Below, piece after piece: positions 9,374 through 19,400 of a stretch of 64,000 bases of DNA (the stretch's first letter is position 1; every line of letters starts with the position of its first letter). The DNA is from Halothermothrix sp. GTDB lineage: Bacteria > Bacillota > Halanaerobiia > DY22613. The stretch spans positions 124,001-188,000 of the forward strand of contig JAENYK010000004.1 in NCBI GenBank assembly GCA_016841825.1, given 5' to 3'. The notes beneath the pieces were generated by a model that saw only the letters and a list, made by a program, of their open reading frames with translations, was not told the DNA's origin and did not search any database. Position numbers and translations under genes: made by a program.

Positions 9374-10464
9374 TATATTTCACCTTCTATTTCCTGATAT
9401 AGCTCACATATAGGTCCTTTATGAACCTCCAATCTGCCGGAGGTTTTAATCCTTTGCAGTATTTGCATAAAAGCCCGGGCATTTCCACACTCTCCTAACG
9501 GATAGACACCTGGTGGAATTCTTTGCTCCTTGACAGCAATTACGGTGACTGCAGCCGTTAAACCTGTTAATTCAGCCGGGCTGTCATAAAGAAAGCTTAG
9601 TGTTCTACTCAGTTCCCTTCTTTTTATTTCTCCATCAATTTGAATTACAAACCCGGCATATTCTTTATCTCCGGCACAATCTGCTTTTGTTGCATCATGA
9701 AGGCTTTGGATAGTCTGCGCCGGATTGTTTGGATAATGATATTTTGCCGTTTCCAATACCTTCAATGTACATTCACCGTCAAGGGTCATATACCATTCAC
9801 CGTTTTTAAGATCTAATTCCTTAGCCACATATAGTGATTCATTATCAAAATAGGGGAATGACTTTAACTCACGATTAAAAAGTCTAACTCTGCCAGGATT
9901 TCCGTCAGTCACATAGGGAGCCACTTGACCGTTTTTCCAGATCATCATTGATTTATTTGTTTCATGGAATAATCCATCCAGATAATCTCTGGCTGCTGTT
10001 TTTGTAAATCTACCAAGAGCTGCATAGTAAGACTTCAGATTTTTCACCTTAGCGAAGTCATTGGCAAACCAACGAGGCAGTATTCCTGACAATCCCGGCG
10101 TAGACCCTGCTCCGTAAATAACAGAACAATTATCGGGAATATCACTGGCTATTTTCGACCGGTCTATCATCCCAACATCTATATAATCAGACCCGTTATT
10201 GGCGACAACCCAGGTTAGCTCTTCCGAATCAGTGGGTACTTTTGCACAGTTGATAACGATCTTACAGTCGGTAATGAATGCTTTAATACTGGAAATATCA
10301 TCAATATCCACCGCCATCACATCTCTGATATTCAGCTGCCCCTGCGAATTATCGGATCTTGAGGTATTTCTACTACCTACACGTAAAGGCTCAGTCTGTT
10401 CCCGCTCTAAAATACTGACGACATGCCTACCCACATTCCCACTACCACCGATAATTCCGATCAT
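9373..10464 (-). CDS. Saccharopine dehydrogenase-like NAD(P)-binding protein
   Basis: A 363-residue protein with an N-terminal Rossmann motif (MIGIIGGSGNVGRHVV) and the layout of saccharopine dehydrogenase-family proteins: nucleotide-binding half, then a VIYGAGSTPGLSGILP segment near residue 135 and a substrate-binding half. It is translationally coupled on both sides (ATGA overlap with the upstream NRPS, TAATG overlap with the reductase), so it belongs to the pathway. Family members oxidise or reduce C-N bonds of opine-like or imine substrates; a role in ring reduction or oxidation, or in modifying the chain end, is inference. It could also be a redox-inactive relative. I cannot name the substrate. 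Confidence 0.75.
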   Translation of the reverse strand: MIGIIGGSGNVGRHVVSILEREQTEPLRVGSRNTSRSDNSQGQLNIRDVMAVDIDDISSIKAFITDCKIVINCAKVPTDSEELTWVVANNGSDYIDVGMIDRSKIASDIPDNCSVIYGAGSTPGLSGILPRWFANDFAKVKNLKSYYAALGRFTKTAARDYLDGLFHETNKSMMIWKNGQVAPYVTDGNPGRVRLFNRELKSFPYFDNESLYVAKELDLKNGEWYMTLDGECTLKVLETAKYHYPNNPAQTIQSLHDATKADCAGDKEYAGFVIQIDGEIKRRELSRTLSFLYDSPAELTGLTAAVTVIAVKEQRIPPGVYPLGECGNARAFMQILQRIKTSGRLEVHKGPICELYQEIEGEI

Positions 10465-13400
10465 AATTCTCCCTCCACCATGCTCTTCAGCTCATCTATT
10501 TTCTTCTGGACAAGAAACGCTACTTCAGATAACCCTGGTCGATCAAACAGTTCACGAAGCGAATAATCTACACCCATTCTTTGTTTGAGAATAGTAATAA
10601 ATCTGGTCGCTGACAGGCTGTCACCACCTATTTCAAAAAAGCTCTGCACTCCTGTTATCTGGTCACAGCCGATAAGTGTTTTCCAGATGTGGGCAATTTC
10701 CCCTTCCAACCCGACGTATTCTATTTTTCCCTTTGCTTGTCCACCAGGGCCAGTAATTAATCTTACCATTTTCTTGCGATCAACCTTCCCATTTTTATTA
10801 ATTGGAAAACTCAGAAAAAAGCAAATAGCGTCTGGAAGCATATACTCAGCCAGCCCCAATTGCAAATATTCCTTAAGCACAGCAGGCGAATTAAACTGAG
10901 CTTTTTCCAGTGCTGCATCAATTAGCATTGCAGAAGATCTGTACCGGGAAATGATTTTAAGCTTAGCAAACTGTGATTCATCAAAAACATCTTGCCATTC
11001 TTTTTTAGTAAGCAAAGGTTTATCTTCCGTCTCCCTGGTATTTGAAAAATTAATAAAACCATTTTCGATTGCGCCTGATACTACAACTGCTATGGGATCT
11101 AATTTTTCGTATTCGATTGCGAATAAATGTCCCTCTTCTTTCAACAATGTGTACGCTATGCCAATGCCTCGTCGGGCATCAATATACTGATGCAATAAAT
11201 TTATTGCAATGACATAGTCATAAGCATGTAGATGTTCCCGGGGAATGAACTCCTCTGTTAGTATTTCAAACTTAATATTTTCATTATTTTTGAAACGTGT
11301 TCTGGCCTTATTAAGCATGATGGGAGATGAATCAAACAAGGTCATTTGAATATAAGGATTTTCTACTTCCTGATAAAGTGCATACGCACCAAGACCGGTT
11401 CTCGCCCCCAGCATCGCTATCTTTAAAGAATCTTTTCCCCTTTCCTCTAGCATTCCAGTAATAATTCTTATACAGTGCTTAGTGTCATCTCCCTCCATAG
11501 ATAGTTCTTCCGGTGACAGTCCTTGCACATCCAAAATTTGAACTGCCGACTCATCACCTTGAAGAATCCTCTTAAATAAATCCTTTGCTCCCGCCAGCTT
11601 TAAAGCCAATTCATCTCGCTCTATACTGTTCCTGGACAATACAGAATCGTACCTTTCTCCAGGTCTGATTTTTGAATGATCTATATTGATGACTCTGCGC
11701 CTTTGTAACCAATGACACCAGTAATCAAAAAGTGTTTTTGTCCGTTCACAATACGCTGTATCATACGATTTTAAAGCTATATCGCTTAATTGGCATAGCT
11801 CCAGCAAAAAAGATTCAACCAATTCTGTCCGCACAGATAACATATCATCAGACCAATCACTTACATCATCTTCTGTAACTTCACATTGGAAAACGTTATT
11901 TCTGTCTTGACGGGGAATGACAGCTAAAGCAAGTTTTTTTGACCCTTTGGCCTCAATTGCTACAGCAATCGCATCCTCAACGTCAGGATGCTGTTTAGCT
12001 ATATTTTCTATTTCGCCCAGTTCAATCCTGAAACCATTTATTTTCACCTGATTATCAATTCTACCGAGGAACTCGATAGTGCCATCCGACCAATATCTTG
12101 CTAAATCACCAGTACGGTACCAGGAAATTCCGTCAATATTTTGAAAGCTGTCCTCTGTTAAATCTTCTCGATTAACATAGCCTTTTGCAACACCTTTACC
12201 GCCAATCCATAATTCTCCCGCCACATAGTCGGGACAATCAAACCCCCGGCTGTCCAAAATCCTCATTTTTTGATTGCTCAGCGGGACTCCATATGGTATC
12301 GATTTCCAGGACGTAGGAATATTCTGAACTTCAAAATAGTTAGACCAGATCGAAGCTTCTGTAGCACCTCCCAACGCAACAAATCTACAATGCTCTGTTG
12401 TCTCTTTTACTCTGTGATACAATTCTAATTTTATCCAATCACCCGATAGCATTACTAAACGCAAGGGTAATTTTTTTTCTGTCAATTCCCATATTGTCAA
12501 CAGCATCTCAAAAAACATTGGTACACTGTTCCAAATAGTTATATCATTCTTTTTAATTGCTTCTTTCCATACAGCAGGCTCCTTTTTACTCTTTTCTGAT
12601 AATACCACTATTTTGCCACCTGCTGCTAAAAGTCCAAATATATCATAAACAGAGAGATCAAAGTCAAGCTCGGATATCGCCAGCAGACAATCTTTTTCAT
12701 CGACTCCAAATCTTTTGTTAATATCGGCGATGGTATTGTAGGCCGACTCATGAGAAATCTCCACACCTTTGGGGTCGCCCGTTGATCCAGAGGTAAAGAT
12801 AATGTATGCTGTATCCCTGGGATCAGAGAATATTGGCTGTATTCCATCAGAAGCCGTTGGTTGATCATCAATACAGATCCGATTAGTCTGACTAAAATAT
12901 TGATACGTCTCTACATGCAATCTATCCGTGAGTATATATCGTATTTGAGCGGTTTCAAGAATTTTTTTAACTCTATCAAAGGGCTGTCCAATCCCAATTG
13001 GAACATAAACACCTCCAACGGAAAGGATTCCCAGTACAGCTACAATCTGCTGTGCTCCTTTCGGTAGTACCACTGCAACAGAAGTTCCTTTTTGCACACC
13101 CTGTTTTTGTAATAAAGCTGAAACCCTCAATGCACGCTCTCTCAATTGACCATACGTAATGATTTTCTGTTCATCTATTTCCGTTTCTGCAAGCGCAGGA
13201 GTATCAGGGTATCTATCAGCATTCCGAAAGAACTCTGCATGTAGGCAGTTGGAAGGTATATCCTTATCTGTACTATTTACCTGCTCTCTAACCCTTAACT
13301 GTTCTTCGGGAATTATACATGATATCTTATTCTCCCAGGAATTGTCCGCTAAATAGTCTGCCAACTGATGCATTGCTGCTTCCATGGCATCCAGTATCTG

Positions 13401-13694
13401 ATTGTCAGCAGTTGTGTTTTCAATAAGTAACCGAAAACGTCGATCCGGTGAATCTACAGAAAAAGTAAAGGCATCATCTTCAAATCTGCTTTGTGAACCA
13501 TAGGTCTGCTCTATCTGTCTGCAAAATTCCCGCCATGATTGGATTTTTTCTTCTTTTTCATCATACGGATACCAGGTTTTGTACAACTGCAGTCCGATAC
13601 ATTTAATAATTGTCCGGGGATTCAATCCATATCCATCCGATTGCTTAGCAAGCCTTTCGGAAATACTCTCTTCTAATTCAACTATTCTTATCAT
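10461..13694 (-). CDS. Free-standing NRPS A(Cys)-MT-like-PCP protein without condensation domain
   Basis: The start is set at the ATG at 13694, preceded by AAAGGAG at good distance; an upstream in-frame ATG (13751) inside the thioesterase gene lacks such a site. This gives 1077 residues. The N-terminal ~150 residues are not a Cy domain and resemble nothing I recognise with certainty. An adenylation domain follows (~170-590) with the pocket D-L-Y-N-L-S-L-I-W-K (cysteine), then a methyltransferase-like insertion (~670-920) whose motif I is degenerate (MLGARTGLGA), the A-domain end (PINKNGKVDRK) and a carrier domain (IGGDSLSA, ~1010-1060). The degenerate insertion recalls the PchE/HMWP2 epimerase-type variants. 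It probably pairs with the free Cy protein at 1370-2869 to make a split module. Stop overlaps the next gene as ATGA. Confidence 0.88.
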   Translation of the reverse strand: MIRIVELEESISERLAKQSDGYGLNPRTIIKCIGLQLYKTWYPYDEKEEKIQSWREFCRQIEQTYGSQSRFEDDAFTFSVDSPDRRFRLLIENTTADNQILDAMEAAMHQLADYLADNSWENKISCIIPEEQLRVREQVNSTDKDIPSNCLHAEFFRNADRYPDTPALAETEIDEQKIITYGQLRERALRVSALLQKQGVQKGTSVAVVLPKGAQQIVAVLGILSVGGVYVPIGIGQPFDRVKKILETAQIRYILTDRLHVETYQYFSQTNRICIDDQPTASDGIQPIFSDPRDTAYIIFTSGSTGDPKGVEISHESAYNTIADINKRFGVDEKDCLLAISELDFDLSVYDIFGLLAAGGKIVVLSEKSKKEPAVWKEAIKKNDITIWNSVPMFFEMLLTIWELTEKKLPLRLVMLSGDWIKLELYHRVKETTEHCRFVALGGATEASIWSNYFEVQNIPTSWKSIPYGVPLSNQKMRILDSRGFDCPDYVAGELWIGGKGVAKGYVNREDLTEDSFQNIDGISWYRTGDLARYWSDGTIEFLGRIDNQVKINGFRIELGEIENIAKQHPDVEDAIAVAIEAKGSKKLALAVIPRQDRNNVFQCEVTEDDVSDWSDDMLSVRTELVESFLLELCQLSDIALKSYDTAYCERTKTLFDYWCHWLQRRRVINIDHSKIRPGERYDSVLSRNSIERDELALKLAGAKDLFKRILQGDESAVQILDVQGLSPEELSMEGDDTKHCIRIITGMLEERGKDSLKIAMLGARTGLGAYALYQEVENPYIQMTLFDSSPIMLNKARTRFKNNENIKFEILTEEFIPREHLHAYDYVIAINLLHQYIDARRGIGIAYTLLKEEGHLFAIEYEKLDPIAVVVSGAIENGFINFSNTRETEDKPLLTKKEWQDVFDESQFAKLKIISRYRSSAMLIDAALEKAQFNSPAVLKEYLQLGLAEYMLPDAICFFLSFPINKNGKVDRKKMVRLITGPGGQAKGKIEYVGLEGEIAHIWKTLIGCDQITGVQSFFEIGGDSLSATRFITILKQRMGVDYSLRELFDRPGLSEVAFLVQKKIDELKSMVEGEL

Positions 13695-13728
13695 CCACTC
13701 ACTCCTTTCGTGGTTATTGGACTCTGGC

Positions 13729-14481
13729 TCATTCACGCAAAACAGCTTCAATCACTCTATCTCTGTACTCTTCCTCCAGAACAAAGAAATGTTCACCTGC
13801 AAACTCCTCTATAACAAAAGAGTTGGTCGTCATATTCGCCCATTTTGCCATGATCTCAGCAGTAGCCCCATAATCCTGTTTGGCTGCGTGGGCAATGATG
13901 GGAATGTCGATCTGTTCATCCCGATAAACAAAGCTTTCATTCAATTTATAATCTTTACGAAGCTCAGCAATAATGACTTCCAAAAATTCTCTGTTAGCAA
14001 ATACTTCCGGGGGAGTCCCTTTATGCATTTTTAATTCCCTGACTAATGCATCATCAGACATGTAGGTCTTAAACCCAATTAAGTCTTCTTCATTGGGTGC
14101 CTGCCTTCCCGATACAATCAACTTCAACGGCTTTTGCTGATACTTTTCAGCCAGACGATGAGCGGTATAAAAAGCTGCTGCTGCCCCCATGCTATGTCCG
14201 TATAAAACAAACCTTCCATCTCCGACTTTTTTCAATATAACCTCACATAAAGGATCAAACAGCAGGTTAAAATCATCAACGAACTCTTCTTTTCTTCTAA
14301 CACCCTTCCCTGGTAATTCAATACAGACAAATTTAACCGGAGCACTTTCTATTGTCCATTTTCTGTATGTAGCAGCAATACCACCGGCATGGTGAAAGCA
14401 AAACACAGTATCCAAATAATGATGCTCAGATTGTTGGCTTTCAAAGGGAAACCATTTTTTTAAATTTAAACTATCCATCAT
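13729..14481 (-). CDS. Type II thioesterase (editing)
   Basis: A 250-residue alpha/beta hydrolase of the external thioesterase family (YbtT, GrsT, SrfAD-like). Visible motifs: FCFHHAGGIA near the N terminus, the nucleophile elbow GHSMGAA (~residue 90), and a C-terminal GEHFFV carrying the catalytic histidine. Such enzymes remove stalled or wrong acyl groups from carrier domains of PKS/NRPS lines. It sits between the sulfur carrier gene and the free A-MT-PCP gene in the operon; a GGAGG lies about 14 nt before the first of two ATG codons (14481, 14478). Confidence 0.92.
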   Translation of the reverse strand: MMDSLNLKKWFPFESQQSEHHYLDTVFCFHHAGGIAATYRKWTIESAPVKFVCIELPGKGVRRKEEFVDDFNLLFDPLCEVILKKVGDGRFVLYGHSMGAAAAFYTAHRLAEKYQQKPLKLIVSGRQAPNEEDLIGFKTYMSDDALVRELKMHKGTPPEVFANREFLEVIIAELRKDYKLNESFVYRDEQIDIPIIAHAAKQDYGATAEIMAKWANMTTNSFVIEEFAGEHFFVLEEEYRDRVIEAVLRE

Positions 14482-14491
14482 AGGTAATCTC

Positions 14492-14767
14492 TTATCCTCC
14501 TGCTATTGTGGGAATAATATATACAATCTGACTTTCCACCAACTCTGTATCCAGACCATTCAGATGATTAATATCTTCATCTCCAAGATAGATCGTTACC
14601 AGAGGTTTTATTGAAAAGTCCTCATTGCAGATCGTCCGAATCAGATCAGGATATGAATTACTGAGTTTTTGCAGTAACTCAAGTACCGTATTAGCTTCAG
14701 TTAAAATAATACCTTTTCCATTTGTGTTCTTTCGCAGCGGTGAGGCAATACTAACATTTATGCTCAT
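14492..14767 (-). CDS. MoaD/ThiS-like sulfur carrier protein
   Basis: A 91-residue protein of the ubiquitin-like beta-grasp type ending in Gly-Gly (IIPTIAGG). That diglycine end is adenylated and converted to a thiocarboxylate in MoaD, ThiS and pathway-specific carriers such as those used for thioquinolobactin and pyridine dithiocarboxylate. GGAAAGGA precedes the ATG. It is separated by only 3 bp from the upstream gene and lies two genes away from a ThiF-like E1 enzyme (15684-16418), so the pair probably delivers sulfur to the product of this operon. The substrate is unknown; a product thiocarboxylate is one possibility. Confidence 0.88.
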   Translation of the reverse strand: MSINVSIASPLRKNTNGKGIILTEANTVLELLQKLSNSYPDLIRTICNEDFSIKPLVTIYLGDEDINHLNGLDTELVESQIVYIIPTIAGG

Positions 14768-14770
14768 GAT

Positions 14771-15664
14771 TTATTCCTTTCCGCCAATTGGCTTATATTC
14801 TTCAATAATGATACTGCGTAATAGTTTAGGTGCTTTTGAATATAGTTCATGCTTTATATAATCATGCCCATTATAATTTAGATAAGAGCTGATTACTTCA
14901 ATAGTATCATCATAGAAAAACGCTTTCTTGATTGAATACCACATTTTCCAATTACGATAATCCGTCTTTTTCTGAAGATATAATGGAATTTCCAGATCAT
15001 TATCCGGCGCCTGTCTGATTAGAGCATCTCTCCCCATACTCAGTACCGGAGCAGTATAGTTCATAAATGCTCCCATAAATCCATATTCACAGTAAGGATG
15101 AAGGATCCGATGGGTTACAGAAACCATTCCCCCCCATTCACCGGCAGTATTTAGTCTGTTTAAGAGTAAACCTGGGTTTTCTACTAACATCTCTTCTGTG
15201 GGGACCATCAATGATGCCAGTTCTGAATTAATTTGCGGCGATTCTTCAAAAGCTCCTAACGTCCAGTCTCTATCGTCCGAATGAACACATTCAACACCAT
15301 TCCAGATGCATTGCGCAACAGGTGCAAATAGCTCTGCCGATTTATACACACTTGTTTGAACTTGCAGCATGGCATTATCATATACCGTATTAATTTTTGT
15401 CTGAAAAAGAAGACGTCTTTCAGTCAAAAAATCAATCTGTTGATCAAAAATTCGTACATTAATTAGCGGAACTTCGAAAGTCACTTTTTTGTCTTTTACG
15501 CGGTTAAACATATCCCAATAAAAGTGAGCAAACGCTTTAATCTGCATATTGCTTGCATGTAAGAGCAGCGGACCGGGCAAAAGTGAATCTTCACAAAATT
15601 CCCAGGCTGATAGCTCAATAATATCTGAATAGACCTTTTCTTGTTGTCCAATCGAATTTTGCAC
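14771..15664 (-). CDS. Unrecognised operon protein, possibly hotdog-fold
   Basis: A 297-residue soluble protein starting at GTG, with GGAGG 9 nt upstream. I do not recognise a family with confidence. The segment around residues 70-140 (RLLFQTKINTVYDNAMLQVQ, then a variable strand and APVAQCIWNGV) has the strand pattern of a hotdog thioesterase or dehydratase, and the second half may repeat it. No signal peptide or membrane span. Placed between the ThiF-like E1 enzyme and the sulfur carrier, with gaps of 19 and 3 bp, it probably acts with them, for example as the acyl-processing partner of sulfur transfer; that is inference. Confidence 0.6.
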   Translation of the reverse strand: MQNSIGQQEKVYSDIIELSAWEFCEDSLLPGPLLLHASNMQIKAFAHFYWDMFNRVKDKKVTFEVPLINVRIFDQQIDFLTERRLLFQTKINTVYDNAMLQVQTSVYKSAELFAPVAQCIWNGVECVHSDDRDWTLGAFEESPQINSELASLMVPTEEMLVENPGLLLNRLNTAGEWGGMVSVTHRILHPYCEYGFMGAFMNYTAPVLSMGRDALIRQAPDNDLEIPLYLQKKTDYRNWKMWYSIKKAFFYDDTIEVISSYLNYNGHDYIKHELYSKAPKLLRSIIIEEYKPIGGKE

Positions 15665-15683
15665 TTATCTAGACCTCCTGTCA

Positions 15684-16418
15684 TTATTTTTTGTGTAGAT
15701 ATCCGCAAATAGGACAATCCTTTCGTGCATAAATTTTAAATTTATTAAAGGAATTATTGCTGCCATCCCAGACCAACAGCGTGTTTTTCATTAAGTCACC
15801 TGTCTGGGTCAGGAATTTAATTACTTCCAACGCCTGCAACGAACCTATCACTCCCACCGTCGCTCCAACAATCGGAAATTGTTCTTTAGGGGGTGCAGCA
15901 GGAAAAACACACTTCAAACATGGTGTCTCAGGAACATGAAACAAAGAAACCCGTCCTTCCATTCCCCAGACGCTTCCATGGACAAGGGGGATATCTCTGC
16001 GTATTGCCTCCTCCATAAGCAAATATCTTGCTGCAAAATTATCAAGGCAATCCACAATTATCTTTGCCTCAGCCGTTAGCTGATGAACATTATTCCTGGT
16101 TATTTCTTCCTGAATAATCTTAACTTGTATTTCAGGGTTGATATAATGGAGAGTTATTTTTGCGGATACAGCTTTATCAATATGAAGACGTGAATCTCCA
16201 TGCAAAATTTGTCTGTTTAAATTGCTAATATCCACTACATCCATATCACATACCACGATGTTACCTACCCCTGCTGCAGCTAAATATAGTAGGACAGGAG
16301 AACCAAGCCCCCCGGCACCTGCTACAAAAACTGTTGCCATACTGAGTTTTTCCTGACCGTCATCCGCCCACCCATCAATGGTCATTTGACGGACATACCT
16401 TTGTAATCGCTCTGACAA
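15684..16418 (-). CDS. ThiF/MoeB-type E1-like sulfur carrier adenylyltransferase
   Basis: A 244-residue member of the ThiF/MoeB/HesA family, starting at TTG after GAGGTGATAAC. Visible: the nucleotide-binding GAGGLGSPVLLYLAAAG (~residue 33), the N-x-x-x-Q-region DISNLNRQIL, a DCLDNFAAR segment typical of E1 enzymes, and two zinc-binding cysteine pairs (CLKC ~173, CPIC near the C terminus). It adenylates the C-terminal glycine of a ubiquitin-like sulfur carrier, here most likely the 91-residue protein at 14492-14767. Its presence inside an NRPS operon, away from thiamine or molybdopterin genes, points to a dedicated sulfur step in the pathway. A sulfur donor (cysteine desulfurase or rhodanese) is not seen in this window. 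Confidence 0.93.
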   Translation of the reverse strand: MSERLQRYVRQMTIDGWADDGQEKLSMATVFVAGAGGLGSPVLLYLAAAGVGNIVVCDMDVVDISNLNRQILHGDSRLHIDKAVSAKITLHYINPEIQVKIIQEEITRNNVHQLTAEAKIIVDCLDNFAARYLLMEEAIRRDIPLVHGSVWGMEGRVSLFHVPETPCLKCVFPAAPPKEQFPIVGATVGVIGSLQALEVIKFLTQTGDLMKNTLLVWDGSNNSFNKFKIYARKDCPICGYLHKK

Positions 16419-16485
16419 GTTATCACCTCATTTGATATTGAAATAAAACCTCGTGACTATTGACTATCTAAATCGCCCGGTTTCT

Positions 16486-19400
16486 TCAGTAAACAAACTC
16501 CTCGTGAAGTATTGAAGTTAGGTATTTATCCAACTTTTGAATCGTTGTATGTGCTAATAAAGTTGTTATATCTACCTCTATGCCGAATTTACGCTCAATT
16601 TTATTCTGTAAGCTCATAATATGCAGAGAATTTGCACCCAGATTAAAAAAGTCATCCGCAATACCTATATCCGGGATAGCTAATATCTCCCGGAGTAGCT
16701 CTGCAAGCTCCTGCTGTGAATCCGTTAAATCACCTTCTGGCAGCCCCAAGATCGGTTCTGCTTTCATCTCTATTCTAGCTAATTTTTTCCGATCTATCTT
16801 GCCGTTGGCTGTTAATGGCATTTGGTCAATAAAACGAATATGTGCAGGAATCATATACTTCGGCAATTTACTACTAAGCATCTCCACTATCTGTGTACTG
16901 TCGATTACTGTTTCTTTATCCCGAACAATAAAGGCGGCAAGACTCCTTTTTTCACCTTCACCCAGTGCCATAACAACTGATTGAACGACCCCCGGATAAG
17001 CATTAATTACGGCAGAAATTTCACCCAACTCGACTCTGTAGCCTCGTATTTTGATTTGACCATCTTCACGTCCTAAAATTTCTACCACTCCATCCGCCAG
17101 ATATTTTCCCAGATCTCCAGTACGATAAAATCTTTCTCCTGTCTGCGAATCCACAAAAAAACTCTTTTGAGTTTTTTCTTTATCTTTCCAGTAACCCTGA
17201 GCCAATCCTGTACCACCAATACAAATCTGTCCGATGACATGATCCGGCACATCCTCCAATTGGTCATTGAGGATTCTAATTGTTTGATTGATTAATGGAT
17301 ACCCATATGGAACGCTGCTCCATTCTTCCTTGACAGAAGTAATTGGAAAATAGATAGACCAGATTGAGGCTTCCGTAGCACCACCCAGACTGATAATCTG
17401 AATTTCAGGTGAACACAGTTTCCTGATTGCATCAGCTAACCCCAGGGGTATCCAATCTCCGCTGAGCATAATCACCCGCAAGCTTTGCGGCAGCATTTTA
17501 GCACGCTCTGTCAATACCTGCATCAGTGCGGGTACTGAATTCCAGATGGTAACATTATATTTTGCCAATAGATCCAACCAATGTGAAGGTTCTTTCTCCT
17601 TATCCGGATCAAGCATTACAACAGCACCTCCTGCAATAAGCGGCCCAAAGATATCATAGATAGACAGGTCAAAGGTTAAGTTTGAGATGGCTATAGTTCG
17701 GTCTGTCTGCTTAACCGCAAACTTGTGATTGATATCCAAAAGTGTATTGACAACACTCTTATGGTTAATCATTACTCCTTTGGGTTCACCCGTGGACCCC
17801 GACGTATAAATAACATAAGCTAAATCATCAATTCTTTGACGAGATTCAAAGACCAATTCTGGATGATCAACATCCCGCTCCTGCACTGACATGACTCTGA
17901 TTCCTTTCCCAAAAGACTCTTTTCCAGCAAGCTCAGGTTGGGTTAAAACAATCTGAACATCACCATTACTAAGAATATAGTCCATTCTTGCCTCAGGAAG
18001 ATTAGGGTCAATTGGCAGATAGGCTGCTCCGGAAAACAGGATAGCCAATACGCCAACCACCTGTTGCCATCCCCTGTTCATAACTATTGCAATTAACGTA
18101 TTAGGTTCTGCTCCTTCCAGAACTAATTCATTTGCCAACGCTGAGACATGATCGTACAACTGCCTGTAAGTTAACGATTTCCTGTCTGAATAAACAGCTA
18201 TATTGTCTGGAGTTAACATAACCTGTTTGCTGACCAGTTCATGCAGCATCATAGTTGGAACAGGATTACTCTCTTCCAGTGACATTCTAATCTTTTTCTG
18301 CTCTATCGGCAGCGGTATCTGGATTTTAGAATTCCACATTCCCGGGGATACAGCCAATTTCTCTAACAATCCACAGTAAGTTCCAAAAATAGTATCCATT
18401 AAACCTTCCGGAAATAAATCTCGAACATAATCCCAATTTAGCACAAGACACCCATTATTCTCATACACCTGATGATCAAGCCACACCTGCGGTGTCTGAG
18501 TTATATTATAAATAAGCTCTCCCATCCGGGTTATTCCTGAACCATCCTGAACATTTGCTCCCAATCCCAATGCACTGGTAAAAACAACTGGCATAACTGC
18601 ACTACCGGGAATAACACCATTTATTCGAGCATATTCGCGGATAACAGAAACTCCCCCAAAAGTAGCATGACTCAAATCCGACCACAATTGATCCTGCACC
18701 TGTTGTACTTGATATTGAAAAGTATTATCTGTACGAATATCAACCTCCAGTAATGTCAAAGAAGTGAAGTCTCCAATTATCTCAAATACTTCCGGATGCA
18801 TCTCAAGACGGTTAAACAGTGTCAGATTAATCGTAAAATGTCTGGATTTGCTCCATTTACCCAAAACCGTTGAAAAGGTAGTCAATAATAACGCTGCGGG
18901 TGTGATCGACAATGATTTTGCCTGTGCTTTCAAGCTTGCCCAATGCTCCCGTGAGATGACTGTATCGAGCCGCTCAAACCGATTGGACATATTATTTTTA
19001 GATCTCTTCAGAATGGGTAATTCAGGTGCCCCCGGAAGTGTTTCCACTCTTTTCAACCAGTATTCCCGATCTATTTTATATTGCTGGCTGTCTTCCAGGC
19101 TCTTATTAGCAATAACATAATCTCTAAACAAAAGATTAAGTGGTTTCATTTCTATTCCCGGATTGTCATATAACCTGGCCCATTCGTCAAATAAAAACAG
19201 CATAGAACTCCCATCGAAGATTAAATTATCAAAGCTGACCATTAGCCGAACTAGGTCATCACCATAAATGACTATTCTGATTTGAAACGGCGGCCACTCA
19301 TCCAGTGATAAGACCTGATGTGACATGGTTTCACGTATTTCCATAAGTTTGTTCCGGGCAGTAAGCGGATCTTCATCTCTTAAATCAATGATTAGTATCT

